Source: Aurelia coerulea (taxonomy: Eukaryota > Cnidaria > Scyphozoa > Semaeostomeae > Ulmaridae). From it: a stretch of 64,000 nt of DNA. This document shows positions 11,001-20,839 of the stretch, piece after piece. The translations under genes and the position numbers were made by a program. The stretch spans positions 18,159,501 to 18,223,500 of the forward strand of contig CM076943.1 in assembly GCA_039566865.1 (NCBI GenBank), given 5' to 3'. The notes beneath the pieces were generated by a model. It saw only the letters and a program-made list of their open reading frames with translations, searched no databases and was not told the DNA's origin. Within the stretch, counting starts at the first letter, position 1, and every line of letters starts with the position of its first letter.

Positions 11001-14000
11001 CCATTATTGCTTGCGACAGCATTTTTCTTTCTGTGGTCAAGAAAAGTGGCAAAATCGGTCAAAATCAGGAAAAATGCGATAAAATTTAAATTTGAGCATT
11101 ATTTCCATCCAAACACGAGAATTATGATAGATTACATCAAATAACACTACCCTGTAAAATATATTTGCAAAATATTGCAATTTTGCTACTTTTTTCGCGA
11201 AAATTAATATTTGAGAATTGGCGATTTTGACAGAGTCAGGTCCGGAAAATTGTCTCCCTCCCCCTCATTAGTCAAAATATCTTTATAAAACTTCTTTAGT
11301 CGTTGCATAATAAGTAGCAGCAAAAAGTCAGAAAGTTTCAGGGCCGTAATTGTTCTCCTGGCAGAGTTATAACAAAAGGTCTACTAGGGGGGAAATAGGG
11401 TTAAACATATTCGGATCATTGACAAAAGAGATCAAAACGATGATTTTGTAATAGGTTTGGTAATGAAATTTTGTCGATTTTTCAAACCGGAGTATTGTTT
11501 TGGGGACACCCGGTAGCCTCTACTGGGTGATTCAGAAAAATGTGGAGTGTTTAAGAAGCCATATGTAAGTGAAAAGCAAGTCAAATCGAGTGTGTTGAAG
11601 TTTTAATTTGCGGGAGAATGATTGAATTAGTTATAGAAATTTAGTTTGTTAAAATCGGTCATTTTCTTTCCGTATTTATTTGCGATTTTATGATGCAGCT
11701 ATTTTGCTGAAAAGTATTGCTAGTGGAAGGACTTTTTTCTTCCTAATAATGAAAATTCAATTGATGATCACCAAGTTACAATAATGTTTCCTTTTGTGCT
11801 CACACACAATGCATGCTGTGTTTCAATTTGTTGGTAAAGAAGCAATATGTTTACCATGGTTTGGAAGTTCACACGTGAATGATTAACGATTTTACTAAAA
11901 CTCTCTCGTAATTTTATCAGGGAAGACCAACTTCGACCAAACAAATTGTTATATCTACCGGGTGTCCCAAAAAAGTACTCCCGTTTGAAAAATCACCAAA
12001 AATTGATTTCACGGCCGATCTTCAATTTTCTTTTTTTGTCAAGTATATCAAAGACCAAATTATTTTTCAATGTATAGCTGATCTTGTAATTGGCTTAAAG
12101 GGACATTCCGCAGAAAAAACTGGATATCGGTGAACTGCGTTGTTTGCTTTTAAAACGAACATGCTTATCATTATAAACATTTTCCAATGTTTCTCCAACT
12201 TGAATAAAGCTCAAACCGGCCAAAAACGAAACAGGTATTTTTCAAAATAGAGACCGAGAACTCAGCCATATCCTGGAATTTGAATCCGAGACAGAAAACG
12301 AGAATTCTCGGTAAAGACGATAAATTCTCTTTCGCGTAGTCGACCCTGGACACATGAATGAACGAATACAACATGACATTCAAACTCAATTTAACGATCG
12401 TTGCGTAATGAGCCTATTAAGACTCGCTGATGACCGACCGACGGACAATAACGAAAATATTCTACCTTCGTTCGCCGAGAACGATGCATAAAATGGTAGG
12501 GTATTGAAATTAAAGTTGGTCAAATGTTTCCTTCCATATCTCGCGTTTGAGAAGTGCGATCGAGGAAAGGAAAACGATTTCCAAGGGCTGACATAATCTG
12601 TTTCTCGATCGGGATCACAAAATGAATCTCTGCATGCATTTAATTTTCGAGGGATGCCCCTTTAAAAAGTAGCAAATGTAGATCTTTTTAGGGCTACCTG
12701 GTTTCGAACCATACTGCAAAAAACCACTCATGATTGCCAGATCGATTTCTTTCTGCATGTAAAGCATCTAGTTTGGTCATAAATGACAGAAAGAAATGCG
12801 CAAAATCATGGCAGACCTCAATGGTGATAAAAAATCTGAAAATGTTGACTCTTAAGGCTAATTTCCAGTCAGTGGAATTTTCCGAGCGGGCGGAATTTTA
12901 GACAATAAAAGGTCGCTCAGCCGTAACTTTCTATTCAATTCCAGAGCGACATTTTCTCTCCCATACAATAGAAATTCCGCCCGCTCGGAAAATTCCAGTG
13001 ACTGGAAATCAGCCTTTAGGCAAGATTGACTATTTTACTTAAAAACTATAGCTCAAAATAAGGTTTTTCAACGTGTAATTGTTCTAACTTGTTGCATCAA
13101 AAGCAAACATTTTATCATCTATGAATATTTTTGGGTCTTTGACAAAACAACTCAAAAAGAAAATTTTATCAAAGGTTTGATGATAAAGTTTTGGTGATTT
13201 TTGAAACAGGAGTACTTTTTTTTGGGACACCCGGTATGTTAACTTCTCCTCAATGTAATGAGATTTTAAAGAAAATAATTTGCAAAATAAGCTGCATCCT
13301 TGAAATTGGGAACACCCCACGTTTTTCTGACTCACCCGGTATGGGAAACTTTTATTGCTTTTCTAGTGTACTTTAAAAAAATATTGCTCCATCTTGTTAT
13401 TCAGCTACGAGAAGAGGGCCCATCTGCGTTATTTCGAGGTGCTTCTCCAATGATGACCAGAGCATTCCCTGCAAATGCGGTAAGTCGACTCTTTATCAAG
13501 CAACTGTATTCCTTATACCAAAAAAAAGATCGATACTTAGATCCGGGGGGGGGTACTTCACTGTCGGGTCAGACGGGGCTGTGCTCCAGTTTTGGGTTGT
13601 TTTTGGCCTAAAATTTCTTGGAATGGGGTATACTTTTACTGGAAATTTTCTGTGATTGGGGTATACTTTCACTTGACATTTTCTGGGATTGGGGGTTAAC
13701 TGTTATTCTAAAAATTCTGGTAATGGGTGTTGAATGTCTCCATTGATTCAGAACAGATTTGTTCTGCTTGTACCCATAACTGAGACGAAATCCGTTCTTT
13801 CGCCTTGAAATTCAATGCCATTTAACGTTGAATTGTTCTTTGTTACTTCTTCAAACTTCTGGGATTGGGTATCAATATCTGACCTATATTCTGGGATAGG
13901 GTATCATTTTTTGACCAAAATTCTGGGATTGGGTCATAACAGAAATTCTGGCGCCGCACACCCCTGTATGAATTTATAGTGAAATACCCCCCCCCCCCCG

Positions 14001-17000
14001 GGACTTAGATCCTGTTTCGTAAAAGCAACCAACTGTAAACTATCAATTACCTCGATCTCTGTGGACATTTTTTTACATGGAAGCATTTTAGCAAAAGTGC
14101 TTATTGTTTATTTTTTCCCAATCCAGCCTCTGTATAATAAGCCTAAAAGTGTGAATAGAACAGCACAACTTACATTGTCTTTCAATTTAATTTAATTGAA
14201 AGAGGCTCAGCGTACTTTGCTGTAAATCTACAATAGCAATGTTTTGATATCTTGATTAGTTGCAAAATGGTGGCATTTATTGTACTTAAGGCTATGAGGT
14301 CATCAAATTATTAAATGACAGAACCTGCTTGCCACCATGTTGTAGACCTGTACAAACTATTGTTTCCTTAAAGATTGTAATCACACTTCCTCTGTTGATT
14401 TAGTATTTACAATGATTTTAATTTTGTCAAAATGTTCCATTAACTCTTTCCTCAAAAATAAAAATGCCGTCATTATGAAAATAATCACAATATCAAAAAA
14501 TATCCACTGCAGACCTACAGAAAAGCACCCAGGTTCCTGTCAAGCCATTCAATTCAAAGAAAAATGCAATAAAATTTTACGCCCACCTTCTTAAAGGACA
14601 AGTCCGGGGTTGGTATGATTGATGATAAAATACAAGATAAAACTGCTATGAATGATGTATGATACTTTTTTCCACTATTTTTCGCCTTCTCCTTGTGAAA
14701 TTACGTATTTAGATAAGCAATTTGAGCGAAGTGACGTCATATCCCGCAAACGAAAACGAGTCTGCGTGATTGTTTTTTCGCCTCTTTATGGTAGCAAGCC
14801 TCTTTATCGTGTTCTCATGACATTTTCAATGCATAAGTACACGATAAAGAGGCTAGCAGCGATTAAGAGGCGAAAAACATTCGCATAGCCTCGTTTTCGT
14901 TTGCGTGATATGGCGTCACTTCGCTCAAATTGCTTATTCGAATACGTAATTTCACAAGGAGAAGGCGAAAAATAGTGGAAAAAGGTATCATACATCATTC
15001 ATAGCAGTATTATCTTGTATTTTATCATCAATCATACCGACCCCGGACTTGTCCTTTAAAGATGGGCGTCATCGAGATATCAAGATTTCAAATATTTCGA
15101 ACCTGGTTCCGAGGGCCCTACGTCTGTACTGCTGTATAAAACGAAGTGATCCGCGACGAGGGTGTTTTTCGCAACCAAGAAGGACAGATTTTGAAGCATG
15201 AGTTGCTTTTGTTCACACCTGAATTCAAAGCGATTAACGGTCGCAGACAAAGGAAATTCCTTCAATCTGTAATTCAAAACAAACAAAGCCGCAATAGTTT
15301 CTCTGAAACCAAGATAGCTAGCGCGCTCGTTTTTCATTCCATAGGAGCAAACTTGGGCATATATCAGGAGAAAAAGAATATCGTACCTGCAGTTTTGTAT
15401 TGTACCAGGGTGAGTCAGAAAAAAGAATCCCCGTTTGAAAGGTCATGGCTCCCTGGATATCAAGACAATGATATCGGCAAATATATAGTTTTATGGTAGA
15501 AATGTTCAAATCTACAATAAAATTTAACTGACTGAAATCGGCCACTCCATTCTGAAATTATGAGGGATTTTCTCCAGAAAGCCTCTTCAAAAAACCTTCA
15601 AAACGTGCCCAAAATCATGAACAGATTTCCCTAACATTTCTGCCTTACAATGCCTTACAGCAATGACTTGTGAACGCTTTAGCACGTGCTATCCTCTTGG
15701 GAGGATAAACAAGTCCTCCCCCTGGTATCGATGACCTATTCAGGGGGATTCCATTCTCCCAAGAGGACAAAATACATGAATTTATGTGATTGTCATCAAT
15801 TTTAGGAAGGAAAATGTGCTCATTGTTTTCATTCGTTTTTGCAGGTTTTTTGAAGGGGCTTTCTGCAGAAAATCACCCATATCCACGGGAAGGAATGGCC
15901 GATTAAGGCCGGGTAAATTACTGAACCTAATTGAACATATTGGCAATAAAACAAGAAATTTTTAAATATTATTGCTTTGATATTCATGGAGCAGTGGCCT
16001 TTAAAACGGGGATCCTTTTTTCTGACTCACCCGGTAGTATATTGTAGCATTTTATGAATATGAAAAAAAGAAAAAGGATGTATCTACATATCTACCTCGG
16101 GCATTTCATTTATTTTGTTCAGAAGCTGAGCAGTAAGTGTTTTAATTACACCCAAAAAATAGGAGAATTGAATCGCCTCCCAATCGACTTTTGAATCAAA
16201 CAGATAAAATGCCCGAGGCAGATGTGTGGATATATCCTTCTTCTTTTTATATATGCTCATGTTTGCATTTAAAACCAATCTATGGAATGCACAACGAGCG
16301 CGCTACCTATCTGGGTTTCAGAGAAACTTTTACGGTTTTGTTTGTTTTGAATTACTGGTTGAGGGAATTTCCTTTGCCTGTGATCATTAATCGCTTTGAC
16401 ATCAGGTGTGAACAAAAGCAACTCATGCCATTGTCTTACAAAATTTGTCCTTGTTTTCTCAACCTGAATTCTTGATATCGTACCAGCCATGTGGTATCAA
16501 ATCTGTCCAAGATGAAATGGGCCGATGTCAAATTTTCTAAATAGCGCACGACTTTGCAGGAAATGTGGACATTGTGTGCGCGTTTCTTTATCACAACGTG
16601 TATTTGCAAAGATAAAATGTTTATCAATTACATTAATGAGCGTGATTTACCTATTTGATTAAAGGGGCTCCGTCGTCAAAATGTAAACAAAACGATGATT
16701 CTGCAGATTTTTGAAAGGTGATATCACGCAGGATTTTCATATTTTTTTCAAAATGACAGTTGCTGTTTGGACATTAATTATTGTACTTCACTAAGGAACA
16801 AACCAAACATTCATATTTTGTACGATTGCTCGGCTATGAGTGGATTTTTAACGGTCACTTTTTGGTGGCTTGGGTGAAGCCACCAAACAAACTGCAGAAA
16901 ACAATGGATGAACAATGGATAATTGGTGACACGTGCGAGTTTACGGATTTGTTTACTGTTTGACGACGGAGCCTCTTTAACTTATTTGCTTACTGACATC

Positions 17001-17363
17001 GAAACCACTCCTTAGATTACAAAATGGACCTTGATAGTGTCTTTTTTGAACTCTCAACTTCTCAGGCGCAGTTGGCCTCAATTTGTGGAGTCCTGTTTGC
17101 TTTCGAAGTTGCCCAAGTAGACTTAAATGGACGGGTTCAGTTTTCTTTTAGAAGATTCCCTATTGTGATTCGGGATGCGAAGTTAACAACACTCATTCGG
17201 GTACCATCTTGCAGAACTGAAATTCTCATCCTTTTTGTAAGTTTCTGTTCTTGTTTAAAGATACGTACCTCTATAACTTATGTTTTGTTTCTTTTCGTAG
17301 GCTTGTTTCCTTGGTTATGAAGCTTCTGTGAAAATTTGGGATACAATGTTTTCTACTTCTTAA
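5017..17363 (+). CDS. Mitochondrial carnitine/acylcarnitine carrier, copy 1 (3' six exons)
   Basis: The carrier exchanges acylcarnitine for carnitine across the inner mitochondrial membrane. Six exons join in phase: 5017-5089, 5730-5767, 8119-8187, 9327-9376, 13405-13479 and 17301-17363, giving about 121 residues from DVPSSGAYF to the stop. This is the end of carrier repeat 2 and all of repeat 3. The third signature is intact as PADVLKSRYQT, and TRAFPANAACFLGYE is the family's C-terminal block. Exons 1-5 should lie left of the window; the PLE cluster sits in intron 5. No stop or frameshift is seen in the six exons. The C-terminus (ASVKIWDTMFSTS) differs from copy 2. Assignment to SLC25A20 rather than a near paralogue rests on likeness to copy 2. 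Confidence 0.85.
5730..5767 (+). CDS. Carrier copy 1, exon 7 equivalent
   Basis: Encodes SKKRSPWKIILAGG, with a TTTTCACAG acceptor and a GTAAGT donor. It is 38 nt against 41 in copy 2, one codon shorter. AGG starts helix 5 of the third carrier repeat. Confidence 0.85.
7035..7700. repeat. Foldback element, about 150-bp arms
   Basis: Left arm (about 7040-7190) includes TTACTTGCTAGAAAAGAGG and GATGAAGTTGCTTCGG; the right arm (about 7565-7700) carries their reverse complements with a few mismatches. Inner blocks around 7200-7300 and 7440-7540 also pair partly. No coding content. Confidence 0.65.
8119..8187 (+). CDS. Carrier copy 1, exon 8 equivalent
   Basis: Encodes GFAGICANIVGLPADVLKSR then YQT, with a TTTTGCTAG acceptor and a GTATTA donor; 69 nt, equal to copy 2 exon 8. 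It carries the third carrier signature P-x-D-x-x-K-x-R with the proline kept. Confidence 0.9.
8322..8644. mobile_element. TTAA-flanked MITE, family CTCCGTCGTC, copy 1
   Basis: Bounded by TTAA on both sides, with TIRs TTAAAGGGGCTCCG and CGGAGCCCCTTTAA extending inward over GTTGTCAAA and GTAAACAAA. About 323 bp and no transposase. The TTAA target is typical of piggyBac-mobilised elements. A close second copy lies at 16659-16980 and a decayed third at about 34465-34755. Confidence 0.82.
9327..9376 (+). CDS. Carrier copy 1, exon 9 equivalent
   Basis: Encodes APVNKYKKGLLDVLLTT, with a CTCCTTGCAG acceptor and a GTTGGT donor (weak but GT). It is 50 nt, identical in length to copy 2 exon 9 (APEGTYPRG...). 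It is the most diverged exon pair; length, phase and the APxxxYxxG pattern support it. Confidence 0.8.
9605..10330 (+). pseudogene. Ty3/gypsy-type pol remnant (RNase H and integrase zinc region)
   Basis: From about 9630 the frame reads IIAYASRALSSVDKRYSQTE, then LFTLHTDHKPLE-like and PARIQRWMLRLQQYNF motifs, which are the RNase H domain of chromovirus/gypsy pol, ending at NPADFLSRHP. After an in-frame TGA at 10075-10077 the same frame resumes with a histidine/cysteine integrase region (AHEGHQGIAKTKALLREYVWF). RT and protease are absent upstream, and the integrase core is replaced downstream by a minisatellite. A dead fragment in intron 9 of carrier copy 1. Confidence 0.85.
10270..10725 (+). 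repeat. 23-bp minisatellite, about 18-19 units
   Basis: Tandem units built on ATCTACCGGGGGAAGAAAAA plus TGC or TCC, with variants CCTGGGG, CCAGGGG and CGAGGG. Because 23 is not a multiple of 3, all three forward frames are open and give a repeating 23-residue pattern (MHLPGEEKxIYRGKKNASTG...). The first units merge with the end of the gypsy fragment (GATCTACCAGAAGAAATAGA), so the array seems to have grown from that sequence. The open frames are a by-product, not a gene. Confidence 0.9.
10741..11520. mobile_element. 3' remnant of a TA-flanked GTGTCCC element, split by a MITE
   Basis: 10741-10825 (TATAGCTCAGAATGAGG...) and 11405-11520 (GATCATTGACAAAAGAG to GGGACACCCGGTA) match, in order, the right end of the element at 11956-13236 (13045-13236). 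The TTAACCCTAT MITE is inserted between them. The left end of the element is missing. Confidence 0.75.
10826..11404. mobile_element. piggyBac-type MITE (TTAACCCTAT), copy 1
   Basis: TTAA at both ends and TIRs TTAACCCTAT and AAATAGGGTTAA. Inside are a G-tract and C-tract around 10870-10900. PiggyBac transposons have TTAACCC termini and TTAA targets. Non-coding. It splits the remnant at 10741-11520 cleanly. Confidence 0.82.
12095..12665. mobile_element. TTAA-flanked MITE nested in the TIR element
   Basis: Ends TTAAAGGGACATTCC and GGATGCCCCTTTAA with TTAA on both sides. It interrupts sequence that is continuous in the sister element at 45781-46327. No coding content. Confidence 0.75.
12855..13015. 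mobile_element. Harbinger-like palindromic MITE
   Basis: TTA duplication at 12852-12854 and 13016-13018, with TIRs AGGCTAATTTCCAGTCA and TGACTGGAAATCAGCCT; the arms continue over GAATTTTCCGAGCGGGCGGA. The empty site (CTCTTAGGCA) is preserved in the sister element near 46110. A 3-bp TTA target and short palindromic body fit PIF/Harbinger MITEs. Confidence 0.82.
13405..13479 (+). CDS. Carrier copy 1, exon 10 equivalent
   Basis: Encodes LREEGPSALFRGASPMMTRA then FPANA, with a TTATTCAG acceptor and a GTAAGT donor; 75 nt as in copy 2. EGPxALFRGxSPxMxRAFPANA is the helix 5-6 matrix loop and helix 6 start of carnitine carriers. Confidence 0.92.
13545..14002. mobile_element. Element with 10-bp target duplication, G-tract ends
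   Basis: Flanked by ACTTAGATCC at 13535-13544 and 14003-14012. Ends are a G-run followed by TACTTCACT and the inverse AGTGAAATAC followed by a C-run. Inside, a degenerate motif TTCTGGGATTGGGTAT recurs about seven times. A 9-11 bp duplication suggests a Mutator-like or similar non-autonomous element; the class is uncertain. Confidence 0.7.
14013..14590 (+). other. Copy 1 intron 10, no recognised feature
   Basis: AT-rich intron sequence with no convincing coding frame or repeat termini. Confidence 0.5.
14591..15059. mobile_element. TTAA-flanked foldback MITE
   Basis: TTAAAGGACAAGTCC at the left and GGACTTGTCCTTTAA at the right. The arms are more than 200 bases and include TGATGTATGATACTTTTTTC and the inverse, so both strands show almost the same short frame (MMYDTFFHYF...). 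The centre is CTCATGACATTTTC. Non-coding. Confidence 0.88.
15140..16490. repeat. Inverted-repeat composite with nested elements
   Basis: Blocks at about 15145-15345 and 16285-16490 are inverted copies (GCTAGCGCGCTCGTT against AACGAGCGCGCTACC, and AATCGCTTTG against CAAAGCGATT). Between them lie the TA-flanked element at 15403-16036 and a small palindrome (about 16043-16265) with arms CTACCTCGGGCATTT and AAATGCCCGAGGCAG. Confidence 0.7.
15403..16036. mobile_element. TA-flanked TIR element (ACCGGGTGAGTCA)
   Basis: Ends TACCAGGGTGAGTCAGAAAA and TTTTTCTGACTCACCCGGTA with TA duplication. Inside, GAAATTTCTGCAGAAAGC-like blocks are arranged symmetrically. No transposase. A related lone end is at 13318-13342. 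Confidence 0.8.
16659..16980. mobile_element. TTAA-flanked MITE, family CTCCGTCGTC, copy 2
   Basis: TTAAAGGGGCTCCGTCGTCA at the left and TGACGACGGAGCCTCTTTAA at the right. It is collinear with and closely similar to 8322-8644, so the two moved fairly recently or were duplicated. Confidence 0.85.
17301..17363 (+). CDS. Carrier copy 1, terminal exon
   Basis: Encodes ACFLGYEASVKIWDTMFSTS and a TAA stop, after a TTTTCGTAG acceptor; 63 nt as in copy 2. The closing residues differ from copy 2 (FLNWVLPNF), which suggests relaxed constraint or a distinct role at the C-terminus. Confidence 0.9.
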   Translation, partial: ACFLGYEASVKIWDTMFSTS

Positions 17364-17797
17364 AGGTATAATGAATTCTTAGAAATTGTGTTTTTAATAT
17401 AACGTAAGGTGTGGGCAAATGGGTCAGATTGTGCAAATAGGTCTAAAGTGATTAATTGATAGTAGATAGGTAGATAGATAGATCTCACTGTTACTGTGCT
17501 TTAGTTGATGAAAATATGTACAAAGCAATTTCATTCATTGAAAAAAATTGCAAGTTTAACACCATGGGTACTTTGCCTAATTTTTAGACCATGTTTACAC
17601 TATATCGGTACAGTTTTTTATATGCGAAACTCTTGTTACGGTTCAAGATCGTTAACATTGCTTCAGAGCAAATTTTTTCTGCAGACAAGAGGAACAAAAG
17701 TGTTATAGATTAGCAGGAGCAGTGTAAATAGGAGGGGGAGGCTGGTCCGTTACGCTTTTGTTTCGCACGGATCCACAGTTATACCGGTACATCACCT
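17364..17797. repeat. Copy 1 3' flank and GTTTACACT repeat
   Basis: After the copy 1 stop there is AT-rich sequence, then (17580-17797) a diverged repeat with ends ACCATGTTTACAC and TATACCGGTAC and an internal CGGTTCAAGATCGTTA block. The same repeat, similarly diverged, is at 18405-18610. Confidence 0.6.
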
Positions 17798-17980
17798 CTA
17801 AGGGGACCATTATGGAATTAAGGTCATCTTGACCCTTTAATGCTATCCCTGCCACTGTAATTAGGGATGTTTTCCTTTACGTTTTTAACCTTATATAGTG
17901 TATTGTATCTATCTTCATATTATAAAACTTCTAAATATTTTAATTATGGCAAATGATACATACATACATACATACATACA
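17798..17980 (+). mobile_element. LINE 3' end with CATA tail, copy 1
   Basis: The segment CACCTCTAAGGGGACCATTA, a short AAGGTC/GACC hairpin, ATGCTATCCCTGCCA, then (CATA)n. The same segment with its own CATA tail is at 41945-42160. Shared 3' end plus a simple repeat tail is typical of truncated non-LTR retrotransposons. Confidence 0.65.
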
Positions 17981-18112
17981 GTAGACTTATGACTTTTTGT
18001 CCCGTGTTTCCCTGCGTTCTTTGATTTGCTGATATCATTTCCCTATTTCCAAGTGACATCACCAAATCAAAGAACTCAGGGAAATAAGGGACGAAAAGTC
18101 ATAAGTCTACCG
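17981..18112. repeat. Small palindromic MITE
   Basis: Arms GTAGACTTATGACTTTTTGT and the inverse ACGAAAAGTCATAAGTCTAC, continuing over CCCTG and TTCTTTGATTTG. About 130 bp, non-coding. Confidence 0.75.
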
Positions 18113-18116
18113 GTAC

Positions 18117-18210
18117 AAAGCATCATCATCATCATTATCATCATAATAATCATCATCACCATCTTCATCATCAATTCTTCATGAATTCATCATGAGTTCA
18201 TCATCATTAA
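18117..18210 (+). repeat. ATC/ATT-rich microsatellite
   Basis: Imperfect (CAT)n run with TAATAATC and TTCATGAATTC interruptions, possibly the tail of an old retroposon. Confidence 0.75.
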
Positions 18211-19776
18211 GTCATTCACAGTAGGCAAGAATTAAAAATAGCTAATCTACAGCTAATTAAGCCCTACTTTATTACATATTTACAATCTACAATTTAGGAA
18301 AAAAGGACTATTAAAATGGGCAATATATATATAGGAAAAGGTACAAGCTCCTGCTAGTCGGGGTTTAAAATCTGAGTAATTTATTCTGTGTAGTTTAAAA
18401 CGACGTTTACACCGCACCAGTATAGTTTTGATCCGTTACAAAAGTTGTCACGGTTTAAGAGCGTTTACCCTGCTCCAGAACAAATTGATTTTATGGATAG
18501 GACTAAGAAAAATGTTACGGATTAGCAGCAGCAGTGTAAATGGAAGGTTAATCCGTTAAACTTTTGTTGCGAATCTAAAGTTGTACCAGTACAGTGTAAA
18601 TGGGGTCTTTGACGCAAAGATTCAAGTGACCCATTTTGCCCAAATCTGACCATTTTCCTCCATTGCACCCTACAATATAAATTTTGTGGTATATAACTTT
18701 TTTTACGTATACGTGGATGCTAGATTAGATGCATTTTCTGCTCGTAAATGATGGAAAACTTCCTTTTTCTTAGAACATAATTTCGAAACAAATAGCATAA
18801 CTACATTTCAATATTGTCTTGCCTTTTTCGTTCAACCGGTCTACACCCCCTTCTCTTTCTCACGCCAAAAAAACCCCAAATTCAATACTGCCAAATCTGG
18901 GCCGTAGGAACCATCTCAAACTTGGGGGAGGGGCAAGAGACTTCAAGGGCACTTTTCCCCTCAAGCTAAAGGGGAACTTCCTGAAAATAGACAGGGCACT
19001 TCTTTGTTTATTGAAAGATTTTGAGGGCAGACCCCCAATGCCCCCGGTTCCTACAGCTATGTACCAAATAGCCTTTCGAGTCCTCCTGTTTGCTAGGACT
19101 TACTCATTAAATAACTGGCAGACAGTTCTCTATCGAAAGGGTAATTTTGTCCCTTGACTATGGTCGCTCTTTTTTCAAATCTTCTGAATTCTGATAAATG
19201 TACAATGACTCCACCCCACCCCTATGTAAAAACTCTTTCAAGTAGATCATTGCCGTCAAATCTTTGAAAACCAGTGTATATGTTACTGCAATGTTACTAC
19301 ACCTTTTTCTCGAATGAATCGCCTGAATTATTGAAAGGAACGTTAGCTACTCCTCTGCAATTCTACATTTAGCATTTTTGACATCTTGATGATTGAAGGT
19401 TTATTTCTTATCTAAAGAGTTCATGCAAATTTTTGGAGAAAATTAAAATCACCTGAACTTCTAAATTGATGGAGGAAAATAGCAGATATTTCAAGAAAAT
19501 CATTATCACAACCTAGATTTACAGTAGAGTGCCTAAAGCTCCTTCAGAGCGATTCCTTTGAAAGAGAGAAGTGTAATAATCATTTGCACTCAATAGATTT
19601 TGAGATTTTGGACGCCTATGCTGTCAAGCAGCTATTTTTTAAGTCTTGCCTGGGTTGTCTGCTTCGTTACTGTGAGCTGTTTGAAACGAATTGATTCATT
19701 TGTATCCGATTGATTAAGTGTCCATTTTTACTGAGTATATGATAATACATCTTATGCGTCGTATTAAATCTTTATA
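18211..19776. other. Intergenic, mostly featureless
   Basis: Contains the second GTTTACACT repeat (18405-18610). The rest is AT-rich with no coding frame that can be supported. Confidence 0.5.
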
Positions 19777-20839
19777 TACAGAGTGTCCAAACAATATTGT
19801 GACCCGTTTGTGTGGCTGCTGTGAAGGTGCTATAGCTTCAATTGTCTCCGTTTTTGAACACAGTTGCATAGGCCAGGCTTTAACTTAGAGTTTGAGACCT
19901 TGTTTGAGTCAATCTAACAAGTGGTTGCTGATTTATGGCCGATGAAAGGCAAAATAAGTGGCTGCTTCAGAAACAGCATTCATACAGTATTGTTCTCTAT
20001 AGCAATGCCAAAATGAAGTAGTGTTTGAAAGATAGGGTCCTTGCGCTGTATTCTTTTTTCTCTACATTTTTAAAAAGGTTGATAGTATGCGGTTATTAAG
20101 CATGGAGTAGTAGTAGTAGTAGTAATTTATTTTAAGTGGGCTGATATTTCTAGCTATTTAAAGCTAATTTAGGCCCACTATGCATGCCGCATCTAGGCAT
20201 GGGACCCCTAGTTTAACGTCCCTTCCGAAGGACTGCGCGAGGTGAGTTGCGAGGTCAAGGCCTCAGAGGTCACCCATCCGGAGTTTGACCTCACTCGACC
20301 TGACGGAAACTGTTTAAGCCACTCGGCCACTCACCCGCTCCGTCCTTCGGAAGAGTAACCGTTAACCGTGGATCGAGTAACCGTTTAATAAAGGCTTTAT
20401 TATTTGGCAAAGGTTTTTCAATATCATTGTTTTGCGAACGGTACTCTCGATCTGCTATAATTTTGGTTAGTATATCTATGATTGGGTAAGGAAGGGCAAA
20501 CAGATTGAACGCCATATAATAATGTTGTTTATCTGTAAAAGAACACTGTCAACCCCTTCAGAGAAAAAATATGACGCTTGAATACAACCCTTTCTTTCAA
20601 GAATTATTTGATTGCTTGAGAACAATATATGTGCTGGTATGAAGCAACCACTTATGTTGCCTTTCCGCTGCTATAAATCAGCAACTACTGTGAACTGCTG
20701 TCAGATTGACTTAAATAAGGCCTCAAACTCTTATTTGAAGCCTGGCCTATGCAACTGTGTAATAACCGAGACGGTCAAAGCCGTAGCTCCTCCACAGCAG
20801 CCATACAAACGGGCCACACATTTGTTGTGATACCATGTA
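19777..20839. mobile_element. Old TA-flanked TIR element carrying a SINE
   Basis: The left end (TACAGAGTGTCCAAACAATA...GACCCGTTTGTGTGGCTGCTG) and right end (CAGCAGCCATACAAACGGGC...) are long diverged inverted repeats. The ends resemble those of 39404-40468 (GGGTGTCCCAAAAAAATTGT). No transposase; decayed. Confidence 0.7.
20103..20342 (-). mobile_element. tRNA-derived SINE
   Basis: Read on the minus strand it begins with a tRNA-Leu/Ser-like A-box (GAGTGGCCGAGTGGCTTAAA), has a weak B-box, then a body with GGACGTTAAACTAGGGGTCC, and ends in (TAC)n. The layout of tRNA head, body and short tandem tail marks a SINE. It is nested in the TIR element above. Confidence 0.78.

Larger units (their letters stand above)
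11956..13236. mobile_element. TA-flanked TIR element (ACCGGGTGTCCC), nested
   Basis: Left end TACCGGGTGTCCCAAAAAAG and right end TTTTTTGGGACACCCGGTA, with the TIR extending about 40 bases over AGTACTCCCGTTTGAAAAATC. TA duplication at both ends fits Tc1/mariner-type insertion. No transposase is seen. Its interior shares blocks with 45781-46327 (GGTTT[CT]GAACCATACTGC). Two other MITEs have inserted in it (12095-12665 and 12855-13015). Confidence 0.82.

Noticed and set aside
14652..14998. Two facing ORFs that both begin MMYDTFFHYF
   Set aside because: They are the two arms of one foldback MITE read on opposite strands.
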